From JAWKXU01 sp964468045 (lineage in GTDB: Bacteria; Pseudomonadota; Alphaproteobacteria; Sphingomonadales; Sphingomonadaceae): a stretch of 64,000 nt of DNA. The stretch is taken from the NCBI GenBank assembly GCA_964468045.1, contig CAYXTO010000004.1:62001-126000 (forward strand), written 5' to 3'. A model generated the notes under the pieces. The model ran no database searches. It worked only from the letters and a program-made list of their open reading frames with translations, and was not told the DNA's origin. Positions 23,362 to 31,906 of this stretch are shown here, piece after piece. Position numbers and translations under genes: made by a program. The number at the start of each line of letters is the position of its first letter. Position 1 is the stretch's first letter.

Positions 23362-23742
23362 ATGGATCGCGCTTCCTTCTTTTCCCCTCAGGCTGGCCGG
23401 GTAATCGACGCGCCTCGCCAGACGGATGCGTGCTTCGCCATCGGCGATGTGGTCCGCCACCGCCTGTTCGATTTCAGAGGGGTCGTGTTCGATATCGACC
23501 CTGTATTCGCCAATAGCGAGGAATGGTATGAAGCCATTCCGGAAACGTTGCGCCCCCGGCGCAACCAGCCCTTTTACCACCTGCTCGCCGAGAATGGCGA
23601 AGCGAGCTATGTCGCCTATGTCAGCCAGCAGAATCTTGTGGCGGACAGTGAAGGCGGCCCGGTTGACCATCCCTCCCTCTCCCAGCTGTTCCAGGGCTTT
23701 GTCGACGGGCGCTATCGCCTGCGCGATGGCCTGACCCACTGA
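23362..23742 (+). CDS. hspQ: HspQ / hemimethylated-DNA-binding (YccV) family protein
   Basis: A 126-residue protein starting MDRASFFSP. The core (CFAIGDVVRHRLFDFRGVVF, then DPVFANSEEWYEAI and QPFYHLLAEN, then YVAYVSQQNLV) matches the YccV/HspQ family, small beta-barrel proteins described as heat-shock factors and Lon-protease adaptors. The first ~20 residues are an extra leader not seen in E. coli HspQ. The frame is open far upstream through the tRNA, but ATG 23362 is the first start that makes sense. It converges with the ABC permease gene. Confidence 0.85.
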   Translation: MDRASFFSPQAGRVIDAPRQTDACFAIGDVVRHRLFDFRGVVFDIDPVFANSEEWYEAIPETLRPRRNQPFYHLLAENGEASYVAYVSQQNLVADSEGGPVDHPSLSQLFQGFVDGRYRLRDGLTH

Positions 23743-23769
23743 TCATCCCTCCAGGCCGAACGCCTTTCC

Positions 23770-24660
23770 TCAGCTCTTGAGCCTCCAGCCCGCACGCAGC
23801 AGGGCATAGCTTGCTGCTCCGATAGCGAGGTTCAACAGGGCGAGCCCGATCGCGGCCCAGGCCACGCTGCCATTATCGGACCCGATGTCGCTCCGGCCGA
23901 GAAAGCCAAAGCGGAAACCGGAAATGACGTAGAAAAACGGGTTGGCCCGGCTAATCGCCTGGAACAGCGGAGACAGGTTGTGGATGACATAGAAAGTGCC
24001 GGAAAGCAGGGATAGCGGCCCAATCACGAAATTGGTGACAGCGGCGCTATGGTCGAATTTTTCCGCCCACATGGAGGTCAGGAGGCCAAGCAGGGAAAGC
24101 AGCAACGCCCCCATCAGGCCGAACCAGACGATCGCCCAGGGATGCGCGGCCGACAGCCCCACCCCCGGCCAGAACGCCATGGCCCCGGCAACCGCGATCC
24201 CGACCAGCACCGCGCGCGTAACCGCCGCGCCGATGATGCCGGCCATGAGTTCCCCTTCGGAAAGCGGCGGCATGAGATAATCTATTATGGTGCCCTGGAT
24301 CTTGCCGACGAGCAGGGAAAAGCTGGAATTCGCAAATGCGTTCTGCATCATTCCCATCATGATCAGGCCGGGCGCGACGAAGCTGGCGAAGGGAACGCCC
24401 AGCACCTGCTTGTCCCCCCGCCCCAGCGCGACGGTGAATATGACCAGAAAAAGCAGAGTCGTGACCGCCGGAGCCCAGATTGTCTGGGTGTGGACCTTGA
24501 GAAAGCGGTGCACCTCCTTAATATAGAGAGTCCACAATCCGCGACGGTTGACACCTGGAATCACCACCGTACCCCAGGGTGCGAAATCCGGCCCGGCCTT
24601 CGCGGACGTATCGAACGAGGATTGGTCTGACGAATGGGTCGGTTGCGCTTGATCGGCCAT
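23770..24660 (-). CDS. ABC-2 type transporter permease
   Basis: A 296-residue inner-membrane protein. After a soluble N-terminal tail come about six hydrophobic segments (for example WAPAVTTLLFLVIFTVALG, APGLIMMGMMQNAF and ILLSLLGLLTSMWA in outline) and the ABC-2 motifs LYIKEVHRFLKVHTQTIWAP and IQGTIIDYLMPPLSEGE. The family exports polysaccharides, lipids or drugs with an ATPase partner, but no ATPase gene is adjacent, so the partner is elsewhere. Start ATG 24660 is chosen because earlier in-frame codons overlap the gcrA promoter region. It diverges from gcrA across 83 bp. Confidence 0.88.
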   Translation of the reverse strand: MADQAQPTHSSDQSSFDTSAKAGPDFAPWGTVVIPGVNRRGLWTLYIKEVHRFLKVHTQTIWAPAVTTLLFLVIFTVALGRGDKQVLGVPFASFVAPGLIMMGMMQNAFANSSFSLLVGKIQGTIIDYLMPPLSEGELMAGIIGAAVTRAVLVGIAVAGAMAFWPGVGLSAAHPWAIVWFGLMGALLLSLLGLLTSMWAEKFDHSAAVTNFVIGPLSLLSGTFYVIHNLSPLFQAISRANPFFYVISGFRFGFLGRSDIGSDNGSVAWAAIGLALLNLAIGAASYALLRAGWRLKS

Positions 24661-24743
24661 GACCGGGCGACTATCGGCAGGCGTTGCACGTGGCAAGTAC
24701 AGACCTTGGCGATGCCATGGCGGCATTATGATTTGGAGCTGAA

Positions 24744-25418
24744 ATGAGCTGGACCGAAGAACGTATCGCGACACTGACCAAGATGTGGGAAGGTGGCGCC
24801 ACGGCAAGCCAGATCGCCGAGCATCTGGGCGGGGTGAGCCGCAATGCCGTGATCGGCAAGGCCCATCGTCTCGGCCTCAAATCGCGGCCCTCCCCGGTCA
24901 AGCCCAACGAGAGTTCCGCGGCCAAGCCAAAGCCCGCGGTATCGGCGAAGAAACCATCCAAGCCGGCCGCACCGCCCGCCGCGCCCGTATCGTCGGAGGC
25001 CAAGCCGACCGCCCCCAGTGCGCCCCCGCCGAACATCGAATCCGATACGCAGTCCCAACCCTTGCCAAGCCCGAAGTCGAGCCCGAGAATCGTTTCGGTC
25101 GGCCCCGGCGGCTTCCTGCGCCAGGGCCCGGGCGACCAGCAGGCCCCCATCCCGCCCGCGCCGCCGCGCCGCCTCGTGCCTGCCAAGCCCAGTCCGGAAA
25201 TCGCGGACAAGACCAGCCTGCTCGATCTCAACGACCGCGTATGTCGCTGGCCGGTTGGTCATCCCGGCGAACCGGATTTCCATTTCTGCGGCGAGAAGGT
25301 GAACCCCGGCTTCCCCTATTGCGTCGAGCATTGCGGCCGCGCCTATCAGGCCCAGCTTCCGCGCGGCGTGCGCCGCCCGCCGCCGCCATTGCCGTTCGGC
25401 GGTCCTCGGGTTCGCTGA
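24744..25418 (+). CDS. gcrA: GcrA cell-cycle regulator
   Basis: A 224-residue GcrA homologue, an alphaproteobacterial sigma70 cofactor that activates promoters carrying methylated GANTC. The N-terminal HTH MSWTEERIATLTKMWEGGAT and NAVIGKAHRLGLKSR (1-46) is diagnostic. A long Pro/Ala linker (about 55-150) leads to the conserved sigma-interacting C-terminus: CRWPVGHPGEPDFHFCG, then PYCVEHCGRAYQ with its Cys/His residues. Starts at the family-standard MSWTEE. No GANTC site is evident in the short intergenic region. It is a strong marker that the organism is an alphaproteobacterium. Confidence 0.96.
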   Translation: MSWTEERIATLTKMWEGGATASQIAEHLGGVSRNAVIGKAHRLGLKSRPSPVKPNESSAAKPKPAVSAKKPSKPAAPPAAPVSSEAKPTAPSAPPPNIESDTQSQPLPSPKSSPRIVSVGPGGFLRQGPGDQQAPIPPAPPRRLVPAKPSPEIADKTSLLDLNDRVCRWPVGHPGEPDFHFCGEKVNPGFPYCVEHCGRAYQAQLPRGVRRPPPPLPFGGPRVR

Positions 25419-25505
25419 AGGCGGGCGGGAGCTTCTCCCCTCCCGTTCAGCCCATCATTGCCTGGAAGACCTGACTGCCGAATGCCAACTCCTGAGGACC
25501 AGCCC

Positions 25506-26030
25506 ATGCCGATAAGCCTTTATGACGCATTCGTTCCAAGCTGCCTGCAATTGCTGGGCTCTGTCGGCGGACTGATCGACAAGGCGGAAGCCCATTGCAA
25601 CAGTGGCGGGTGCGCTCCTGGCGATCTGATCGGCGGACGTCTTCACGAAGACATGCTGCATTTTGCCTATCAGGTGAAAAGCTGCGCGGTTCATTCGGCA
25701 GGCGCGATCCAGGGCGTGCGCGAGGGGCAATTCTCGCCGGACATGAGCGAGCCGCCCAACACGTTCGAGGGCCTCAAGCATCGCGTCGCCACTGCGGTCT
25801 CGGCGCTGGAAGCGGTCAGCAAGGAAGAGATGGAAGGTTTGCTGGGCAGGGAAATGCACTTCGTCATCCCCGGAAGGATCGACTGGGCGTTCACTGCGGA
25901 AAATTTCCTGCTCAGCTTTTCCCAGCCGAACTTTTATTTCCATGCGACAACCGCTTACGGCATTCTTCGCATGAAGGGCCTGAAGATCGGCAAGGTCGAT
26001 TATCTGGGCGCGATGCGCATTTCCGCCTGA
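25506..26030 (+). CDS. DUF1993 family protein
   Basis: A 174-residue cytosolic protein of the DUF1993 (DinB-like four-helix bundle) family. It opens MPISLYDAFVPSCLQLLGSV and contains GDLIGGRLHEDMLHFAYQV, where the histidines align with the DinB-like metal-ligand region. LSFSQPNFYFHATTAYGILR is a typical family ending. TGAGG lies 10 nt upstream of the chosen ATG, which is better than the frame's earlier start at 25458. A bidirectional hairpin terminator follows its stop. No enzymatic role is established for the family. Confidence 0.85.
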   Translation: MPISLYDAFVPSCLQLLGSVGGLIDKAEAHCNSGGCAPGDLIGGRLHEDMLHFAYQVKSCAVHSAGAIQGVREGQFSPDMSEPPNTFEGLKHRVATAVSALEAVSKEEMEGLLGREMHFVIPGRIDWAFTAENFLLSFSQPNFYFHATTAYGILRMKGLKIGKVDYLGAMRISA

Positions 26031-26045
26031 CATCCCGTCAACGAA

Positions 26046-26069
26046 AAAGGGCGCCACCAGGCGCCCTTT
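26046..26069. terminator. bidirectional rho-independent terminator
   Basis: AAAGGGCGCC-ACCA-GGCGCCCTTT: a 10-bp stem with a 4-nt loop and A/T edges on both sides. It lies between the convergent DUF1993 and EthD-domain genes, so it can serve both. Confidence 0.88.
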
Positions 26070-26090
26070 ACCCGTATTCACGCGGAACGA

Positions 26091-26783
26091 TCACATAAAG
26101 CGTTCGGCCGTGGCGAAGAACTGGATCGATTTGCCCGGACGATGGAGCAACTCTTCCCAGGCCGCCTTGTCCTGCGCGATCCCTTCTTCCATGGCGAGTT
26201 GGGTCGGCCAGTAGAGCTCGCGAACCCCGATCGCGAAAGCGCCGTCCGGATGCACCACCGCATTGGGTCGGCAGCGTACATGACGCAGCGCACCGATCTT
26301 CCACCCCAGTTCAAGGTCATTGTCCTGGTCCCAGGGCTTGTCGCCGTTGGATATGATGAATTGAAGCAGTTTCACGCTGATCGGGCGCGTATCCAGCCGG
26401 AACAGCTTGTCCCCATAGGTGGCCTCGGGATCGTTCCAGTCCACGCCGCCCTGAAGCACTTCCTCTTCCGAGAAGAGGAATTCGAGCTTCTCAAGGTCGA
26501 CGAAAAGCGGCTCGTCATCAAGGACATGCTCGACATAGTTCGGCTCCTTGCCGAAATCGATCGCATCCTGCGGACGGTCCAGCCAGACCTCGGCGCATGC
26601 TTCGAAATAGGTCTGATCGTCACTCAGCAGATCGGAATGGAAATGATGGCTCTGGGTATAGGCCATCATCGTCGAGATCCGGCGCCCCATGGTTCCATGC
26701 GGGTGGCGGTAATGATCGTGGAAATATTGCTGGGTGATACCGGGCTTACGCGGGATTGCGCCGAACATCTTGAGGCGTGTCAC
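26091..26783 (-). CDS. EthD-domain protein
   Basis: About 230 residues, starting at GTG 26783 (MTRLKMFGAIPRK) with GGGAGAG 5 nt upstream. The ATG at 26768 lacks such an SD, so the GTG is preferred. The N-terminal part is an EthD/dimeric ferredoxin-like domain (GITQQYFHDHYRHPHG, then IDFGKEPNYVEHVLDDEP). The C-terminal half repeats the fold loosely (LDTRPISVKLLQFI, ALRHVRCRPNAVVH), so it may be a fused double domain. EthD-like proteins occur in degradation pathways, but no substrate can be given. It stands alone between two terminators. Confidence 0.75.
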   Translation of the reverse strand: MTRLKMFGAIPRKPGITQQYFHDHYRHPHGTMGRRISTMMAYTQSHHFHSDLLSDDQTYFEACAEVWLDRPQDAIDFGKEPNYVEHVLDDEPLFVDLEKLEFLFSEEEVLQGGVDWNDPEATYGDKLFRLDTRPISVKLLQFIISNGDKPWDQDNDLELGWKIGALRHVRCRPNAVVHPDGAFAIGVRELYWPTQLAMEEGIAQDKAAWEELLHRPGKSIQFFATAERFM

Positions 26784-26872
26784 TGATCTCTCCCATTTGT
26801 CTCGAGACCCCAACCTAATCCCACAAATTTTCGGGTTCAACAAGCAGCCGCAATGCAGATTCTTGCATGCAT

Positions 26873-26901
26873 GAAAAAGGGCCCACGTCGCCGCAGGCCC
26901 T
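26873..26901 (-). terminator. terminator of the rimP-to-pnp operon
   Basis: Read leftward: AGGGCC, an 11-13-nt loop, GGCCCT, then TTTTTC. It lies 23 bp beyond the pnp stop and closes the long translation operon. Confidence 0.82.
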
Positions 26902-26923
26902 CGTTCAATCAATCAAGGCCGGC

Positions 26924-29215
26924 TCAATCGTCCTTCAGGAACGCCGGCATATGATCCGGATTGCCGCCTTCGTCGCGCTCCGGCCGTTCGCGGCGCGGAC
27001 CACGATCGCGATCACGGCCACGACCGCCGCGATCACCATCGCGACGAGGACGACGATCGCCCCGGTCTCCGCGATCACCGCGCGGTTCGCGAGGCTCACG
27101 CGGCGGACGGGTGTCTTCCAGTTCCGCGCCGGTTTCCTGGTCGACGACACGCATGGACAGGCGAACCTTGCCGCGCTGGTCGATCTCGAGCACCTTGACC
27201 TTCACTTCCTGGCCTTCGGACACAACATCGGTCGGCTTCTCGACACGCTCGTTACGCATCTCGGACACATGGACCAAGCCGTCCTTGCCACCCATGAAGT
27301 TCACGAATGCGCCAAAATCCACGATATTGACGACCTTGCCGTCATAGATCTTGCCGACTTCCGCCTCCTCGACGATGCCGAGGATCCACTTCTTCGCGGC
27401 TTCGATCTGCGAAAGGTCGGACGAGCTGATCTTGATCACGCCCTCGTCGTCGATATCGACCTTGGCGCCGGTTTCCGCGACAATCTCGCGGATGACCTTG
27501 CCGCCCGTGCCGATAACGTCGCGTATCTTGGACTTGTCGATCTGGATCGTCTCGATGCGGGGGGCATGAGCGGAAAGCTCGGTCCGGGCAGAGCCCAGAG
27601 CCTTGGTCATCTCACCGAGGATATGGGCGCGGCCTTCCTTCGCCTGGGTCAGCGCCTGCGCCATGATCTCACGGGTGATGCCCGCGATCTTGATATCCAT
27701 CTGCAGGCTGGTGATGCCCGCTTCCGTGCCGGCCACCTTGAAGTCCATGTCGCCCAGGTGATCCTCGTCGCCGAGAATATCGCTGAGTACGGCGAACTCG
27801 TCGCCTTCCAGGATCAGGCCCATCGCGATGCCGGATACCGGCCGCTCGATCGGAACGCCCGCATCCATCATCGCAAGACAGCCACCGCAAACCGTGGCCA
27901 TCGAGGATGAGCCATTGGATTCGGTGATGTCGGACAGGACGCGGATGGTGTACGGGAACTCGTCCTTGGACGGCAGCACGGGGTGCAGCGCGCGCCAGGC
28001 CAGCTTCCCATGACCGACTTCGCGACGACCAGGTGCGCCAAAACGCCCAACTTCGCCAACCGAATAGGGCGGGAAGTTATAGTGCAGCATGAAGTTCTCA
28101 TAGGAGAGGCCGTTGAGGCCGTCGATCATCTGCTCGCTGTCCTTGGTGCCGAGCGTGGTGGTGCAGATCGCCTGCGTTTCGCCACGGGTGAACAGCGAGG
28201 AGCCATGGGTGCGCGGAAGAACGCCCACCATCGCCTCGATCGGACGGACCTGGGTGGTGGTGCGGCCATCGATACGCTTGCCATCCTTCAGAATGGCGGT
28301 CCGCACGATTTCCGCTTCCAGCTTCTTGGTGAGCTTGATCGCGGTCATCAGCGTCTGGCCGTCCGCGCCGGCGAAGTGGGCCTTCACCTTGTCGCGAGCG
28401 GCGTTGAGCGCATCCGAACGGACGGACTTGTTGGTCTGCTTGTAGGCTGCGGCGATATCCTTGCCGATCAGTCCCTTGATCTCCGCCTTCATGTCGGCGG
28501 TGTTGTCCGAAAGATCAAGCTCCCAGGGATCCTTGGCGGCCTTTTCGGCCAGATCGATGATCGCCTTGATGACCTTGCGGGATTCCTCATGCGCAAACAT
28601 GACCGCGCCGAGCATCTCGTCCTCATTCAGTTCCTTGGCTTCGGATTCGACCATCATCACCGCTTCTTGCGTCGCGGCAACGACGAGGTCGAGGCGGCCT
28701 TCGGCAACTTCGGACAGAGAGGGGTTGAGCTGGTACTCACCGTCCTTGAACCCGACCCGAGCGGCACCGATCGGCCCCATGAATGGCACGCCGGAGATGG
28801 TGAGCGCGGCAGAGGCCGCGATCATCGCAACGATATCGGGTTCGGTCTCGCCATCGTAGCTCATCACCTGAGCAATGACGTTGATCTCGTTATAGAAGCC
28901 CTCAGGGAACAGCGGCCGCACCGGGCGGTCGATCAGGCGGCTGGTCAGCGTTTCCTTTTCGGTCGCCCCCCGCTCGCGCTTGAAGAAGCCGCCCGGGATG
29001 CGCCCGGCGGCGGAAAACTTTTCCTGATAATGCACGGTGAGCGGAAAGAAGTCCTGGCCTTCCTTCACCGACTTGGCGGCCGTCACGGCGCAAAGCACCA
29101 CGGTTTCGCCATAAGTGGCCAGCACGGCGCCGTCGGCCTGACGGGCAATACGGCCGGTTTCCAGAGTGAGGGTCTTTCCGCCCCACTCCAGCGATACGGT
29201 TTTAACGTCGAACAT
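26924..29215 (-). CDS. pnp: polyribonucleotide nucleotidyltransferase (PNPase)
   Basis: A 763-residue phosphorolytic 3'-5' exoribonuclease, the core of the alphaproteobacterial degradosome. Two RNase PH domains come first (GRIARQADGAVLATYGETV; FMLHYNFPPYSVGEVGRFG and GDEFAVLSDILGDEDHLGDM in the second). A KH domain (KIRDVIGTGGKVIREIV) and an S1 domain (YDGKVVNIVDFGAFVNFMGG) follow. A basic and acidic tail of RGDRGDRGDRRPRRDGDRGG type ends the protein, probably for degradosome or RNA contacts. It follows rpsO in the same direction, as in E. coli. Confidence 0.97.
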   Translation of the reverse strand: MFDVKTVSLEWGGKTLTLETGRIARQADGAVLATYGETVVLCAVTAAKSVKEGQDFFPLTVHYQEKFSAAGRIPGGFFKRERGATEKETLTSRLIDRPVRPLFPEGFYNEINVIAQVMSYDGETEPDIVAMIAASAALTISGVPFMGPIGAARVGFKDGEYQLNPSLSEVAEGRLDLVVAATQEAVMMVESEAKELNEDEMLGAVMFAHEESRKVIKAIIDLAEKAAKDPWELDLSDNTADMKAEIKGLIGKDIAAAYKQTNKSVRSDALNAARDKVKAHFAGADGQTLMTAIKLTKKLEAEIVRTAILKDGKRIDGRTTTQVRPIEAMVGVLPRTHGSSLFTRGETQAICTTTLGTKDSEQMIDGLNGLSYENFMLHYNFPPYSVGEVGRFGAPGRREVGHGKLAWRALHPVLPSKDEFPYTIRVLSDITESNGSSSMATVCGGCLAMMDAGVPIERPVSGIAMGLILEGDEFAVLSDILGDEDHLGDMDFKVAGTEAGITSLQMDIKIAGITREIMAQALTQAKEGRAHILGEMTKALGSARTELSAHAPRIETIQIDKSKIRDVIGTGGKVIREIVAETGAKVDIDDEGVIKISSSDLSQIEAAKKWILGIVEEAEVGKIYDGKVVNIVDFGAFVNFMGGKDGLVHVSEMRNERVEKPTDVVSEGQEVKVKVLEIDQRGKVRLSMRVVDQETGAELEDTRPPREPREPRGDRGDRGDRRPRRDGDRGGRGRDRDRGPRRERPERDEGGNPDHMPAFLKDD

Positions 29216-29340
29216 TGGATTTTCCTCAGTCCCGCGGCCCTATTGCCGGCGGGGTTTGCTGCCGGGTGTACCGTCCCGGTCCGGTATGGGGCCTGTTTCT
29301 GCCCCGGGGCGCCCGCCGGATTGCGGGCAGGCCCATGCAA

Positions 29341-29365
29341 GAAGCGGCCCGCCAGGGGCCGCTTC
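29341..29365 (-). terminator. rpsO-pnp intercistronic hairpin
   Basis: GAAGCGGCCC-GCCAG-GGGCCGCTTC, a 10-bp perfect stem 9 bp after the rpsO stop. There is no T-run after it on the reading strand, so it may act as an attenuator or RNase-processing hairpin rather than a full terminator. The rest of 29216-29340 is GC-rich leader sequence of pnp. Confidence 0.65.
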
Positions 29366-29374
29366 GCAATCTCT

Positions 29375-29644
29375 TTATTTACGAAGACCCAGCTTCTGGA
29401 TCAGGGCGTTGTACCGCTCGACATCCTTCTTCTTGAGGTAGGCGAGCAGGGAACGCCGCTTGTTGACCATCATCAGCAGACCACGGCGGGAATGGTTGTC
29501 CTTGTGGTGGCCCTTGAAGTGTTCGGTCAGGTTGCGGATGCGCTCGGTGAGGATCGCGACCTGCACTTCCGGGCTGCCCGTGTCACTGGACTGGCGGGCA
29601 TTGTCCTTGATGATTTCCTGCTTCTTCTCGGCGGTAACCGACAT
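29375..29644 (-). CDS. rpsO: 30S ribosomal protein S15
   Basis: 89 residues, the standard S15 length, starting MSVTAEKKQEIIKDNARQ. The S15 signature is present: TGSPEVQVAILTERIRNLTE, HFKGHHKDNHSRRGLLMMVN, KRRSLLAYLKKKDVERY. It binds 16S rRNA early in 30S assembly. It lies 5 bp downstream of truB and before pnp, the conserved truB-rpsO-pnp order. The longer open frame upstream belongs to truB. Confidence 0.98.
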   Translation of the reverse strand: MSVTAEKKQEIIKDNARQSSDTGSPEVQVAILTERIRNLTEHFKGHHKDNHSRRGLLMMVNKRRSLLAYLKKKDVERYNALIQKLGLRK

Positions 29645-29649
29645 ATCAT

Positions 29650-30570
29650 TCACTCCGCGACATCGGGTAGGTTGAACCCCCTGACAACCCGGGCGTCGCC
29701 GCCCGAAAGCTCCATCAGCGCGAGCGGCACCTTGCCTGCCCTTGCCCAATACAGCCCATCGCCCTGGGGCAATCCGGAAAGGACCCGGCCCTGTTGGACC
29801 GCCCGTGCCGCTTCCGGATCGAGGTCCAGGGCCGGGATGTCGTCCAGCCCCGCCTCCAGCGGCAGGATTACGTCTTCAAGCGCCGCGCCCTGACCGACTT
29901 CGTTCAATTTGTCCAGCGAAATCGCCCGGGAGAGGTCGAACGGCCCCGCCCTCACCCGGCGCAGCATGGTCACATGACCCACCGTGCCGAGCGCATGCGC
30001 GATGTCTCGTGCGAGCGAGCGGATATAGGTGCCCTTGGAGACGTGGGCGGTGAACAGCACCTCCTCCACGTGGCCCGTAGGCTTAGCCCGAACGGAGAGA
30101 GAGAATATCTCGACATTCCGCACTTCCAATTGCAGCTCCTCACCCGCGCGCGCCAGATCGTAGGCCCGCCGGCCCTCGACCTTGAGGGCGGAAAAGGCAG
30201 GCGGAACCTGTTCGATTGCCCCCGTGAAGCGCGGAAGCATTCCTTCCACCCCGGCAAGCGACGGACGGACCTCACTGGTTGCCACCACTCGCCCTTCCGT
30301 ATCCAGGGTGTCGGTCTCCTGGCCAAAGCGCAGGACGAACTCGTATTCCTTCGTGGCATCCAGCATGCGCCCGGCGAGCTTGGTCGCCTCCCCCACTGCA
30401 ATCGGCAGCACTCCCGAAGCCAGCGGATCGAGCGTGCCGCCATGCCCCACCTTCACCTTGCCATATCCCGCCTGCCGCAAGTTGCGCTTCACCGCCGCCA
30501 CCGCCTGGGTGGAGCCAAGGCCAAGCGGCTTGTCGAGGATGATCCAGCCATGCGGCATCGCGCCCGCCAT
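29650..30570 (-). CDS. truB: tRNA pseudouridine(55) synthase
   Basis: About 306 residues. TruB makes pseudouridine 55 in the tRNA T-loop. The family opening GWIILDKPLGLGSTQAV is followed by GHGGTLDPLASGVLPIAVG with the catalytic aspartate, then ATKEYEFVLRFGQETDT and KGTYIRSLARDIA. A ~70-residue C-terminal part is present. Possible starts are ATG at 30594 (overlapping the upstream protease stop), 30570 or 30558. I chose 30570 as the first one past that stop. It is co-transcribed with the upstream M50 protease gene. Confidence 0.93.
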   Translation of the reverse strand: MAGAMPHGWIILDKPLGLGSTQAVAAVKRNLRQAGYGKVKVGHGGTLDPLASGVLPIAVGEATKLAGRMLDATKEYEFVLRFGQETDTLDTEGRVVATSEVRPSLAGVEGMLPRFTGAIEQVPPAFSALKVEGRRAYDLARAGEELQLEVRNVEIFSLSVRAKPTGHVEEVLFTAHVSKGTYIRSLARDIAHALGTVGHVTMLRRVRAGPFDLSRAISLDKLNEVGQGAALEDVILPLEAGLDDIPALDLDPEAARAVQQGRVLSGLPQGDGLYWARAGKVPLALMELSGGDARVVRGFNLPDVAE

Positions 30571-30574
30571 GAAA

Positions 30575-31264
30575 TCAGCTACCTGCGATGGCATGGACCA
30601 GGGCGTAGTAATGTTCCGCGGCCCACATCACGGGCGGCAGCACGACATTTTCGACAATACCCAGTTCGGGAAAGAGCCAGGGGATGACCAGCAGCAGCAA
30701 CAGAAGCAGCGGAAACCCGAATGGCCGCAGCCGGTTGTATTGCCGCGCCGCCTGAGGCGGGAGCAAGCCTTCCACGATATGCGAACCATCGAAGGGCGGC
30801 ACCGGCAGCAGGTTGAACATGGCGAGGAAGATATTGATCGTGATGAAATAATTGAGGCTCGTCGCAACGAAAAGCGTCAGTTGGCCGACTTCCTGCTGCC
30901 CCCCTCCTCTCGCCAGTAGGCCGAGCAGGACCGCGCCGATCGCGGCCAGCAGAAAGTTGGTCCCCGGTCCGGCGGCCGCCACCGCCATCATCCCGAAACG
31001 CGGATTGCGCAGCCGCCACTTGTTCACGGGAACCGGCTTGGCCCAACCGAAAATCGGAGCCTTGATGAGCGCCAGCATCCCGGGAAGAACCACCGTGCCG
31101 ATCGGATCGACATGGCGAACGGGATTGAGGCTCAGCCGGCGCTGCTCCTCGGCCGTCGGATCGCCCAGCGAACGCGCCACCCAGCCATGAGCAACCTCAT
31201 GGAAGACAATGGCGATGATCAGCGGGATGATCAGCGCGGCGGCTGTGTAAAGCGTTTCGTTCAT
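30575..31264 (-). CDS. site-2 protease family (M50) membrane protein
   Basis: A 229-residue polytopic membrane metalloprotease of the rhomboid-like S2P group. The zinc motif VFHEVAHGWVARSLGD is at about residues 20-35 with HExxH visible. The second metal ligand is in NLLPVPPFDGSHIVEGLLP (about 150-168). Roughly five hydrophobic segments fit the M50 fold. It lacks PDZ domains, so it is not a classical RseP. The closest type is the short FtsH-independent S2P of unknown substrate. It sits inside the translation operon between rbfA and truB and runs right up to truB. Confidence 0.9.
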   Translation of the reverse strand: MNETLYTAAALIIPLIIAIVFHEVAHGWVARSLGDPTAEEQRRLSLNPVRHVDPIGTVVLPGMLALIKAPIFGWAKPVPVNKWRLRNPRFGMMAVAAAGPGTNFLLAAIGAVLLGLLARGGGQQEVGQLTLFVATSLNYFITINIFLAMFNLLPVPPFDGSHIVEGLLPPQAARQYNRLRPFGFPLLLLLLLVIPWLFPELGIVENVVLPPVMWAAEHYYALVHAIAGS

Positions 31265-31354
31265 ATCCGGCGTTCAGGGTCTTTCCAACATAGATGAACC
31301 ATCAATCGCTCATGGTGAAGAGGGATCGGGCGAAAGCGAAGGCCCGTCTTGAAC

Positions 31355-31401
31355 CATCCTTCGAGACGCCGTTTCGACAAGCTCGCCGGCTCCTCAGGAT
31401 G
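31355..31401. repeat. short intergenic palindromic repeat
   Basis: CATCCTTCGAGACGCC ... TCCTCAGGATG: outer arms CATCCT/AGGATG around the common TCGAGACG core, in the 198-bp gap between the protease gene and rbfA. It differs from the 79-bp elements. Nothing else is seen in the gap. Confidence 0.5.
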
Positions 31402-31462
31402 AGCGATGCAATATAATCCGGCGCGATCCAGATAAACGCTCCCTTCCAGGGAAACCAGCGCC

Positions 31463-31864
31463 TCAGTCCTCATCCCCGTCCAGATCGCGAGCGACACGCG
31501 GATCGGACAGCAGCCGCTCTATGCGGCCCGCCTCATCGAAACTTTCATCCGCCCGGAACTGGATCTTCGCGGCATATTTGAGCTTGAGCCGCTGCGCCAC
31601 CTCGCGCTGGAAGAAGGCGGTGTTCCGGCGCAAGGCCTGGAGCACTTCCTCCTCCTCCGAACCAAGCAGCGGCTTCACATAGACCTTGGCGAGTCGCAAA
31701 TCGGGCGACATGCGCACTTCGGTGACGCTCACGGAATGGGCCGTGAGCACATCGTCATGCACCTGCTGGCGCGTGAGCAATTCGGAGATGACGTGACGCA
31801 CCTGCTCGCCGACCTTCAGCAGGCGGACACTGCGGGTTTCAGGGGTCGATTGCTGTCGTGCCAT
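31463..31864 (-). CDS. rbfA: 30S ribosome-binding factor A
   Basis: A 133-residue RbfA, a KH-fold maturation factor for 16S rRNA. Recognisable parts are SVRLLKVGEQVRHVISELLT, MSPDLRLAKVYVKPLLGSEE and KLKYAAKIQFRADESFDEA, which is the usual family run ending in RIERLL. It follows infB by 42 bp in the conserved infB-rbfA order. The acidic end (DLDGDED) is short. Start MARQQSTPETRS is at ATG 31864. Confidence 0.96.
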   Translation of the reverse strand: MARQQSTPETRSVRLLKVGEQVRHVISELLTRQQVHDDVLTAHSVSVTEVRMSPDLRLAKVYVKPLLGSEEEEVLQALRRNTAFFQREVAQRLKLKYAAKIQFRADESFDEAGRIERLLSDPRVARDLDGDED

Positions 31865-31906
31865 GGTTCAATCCTCCCCCCCTGCCGCAAGCGGCAGGGG
31901 AATGGA

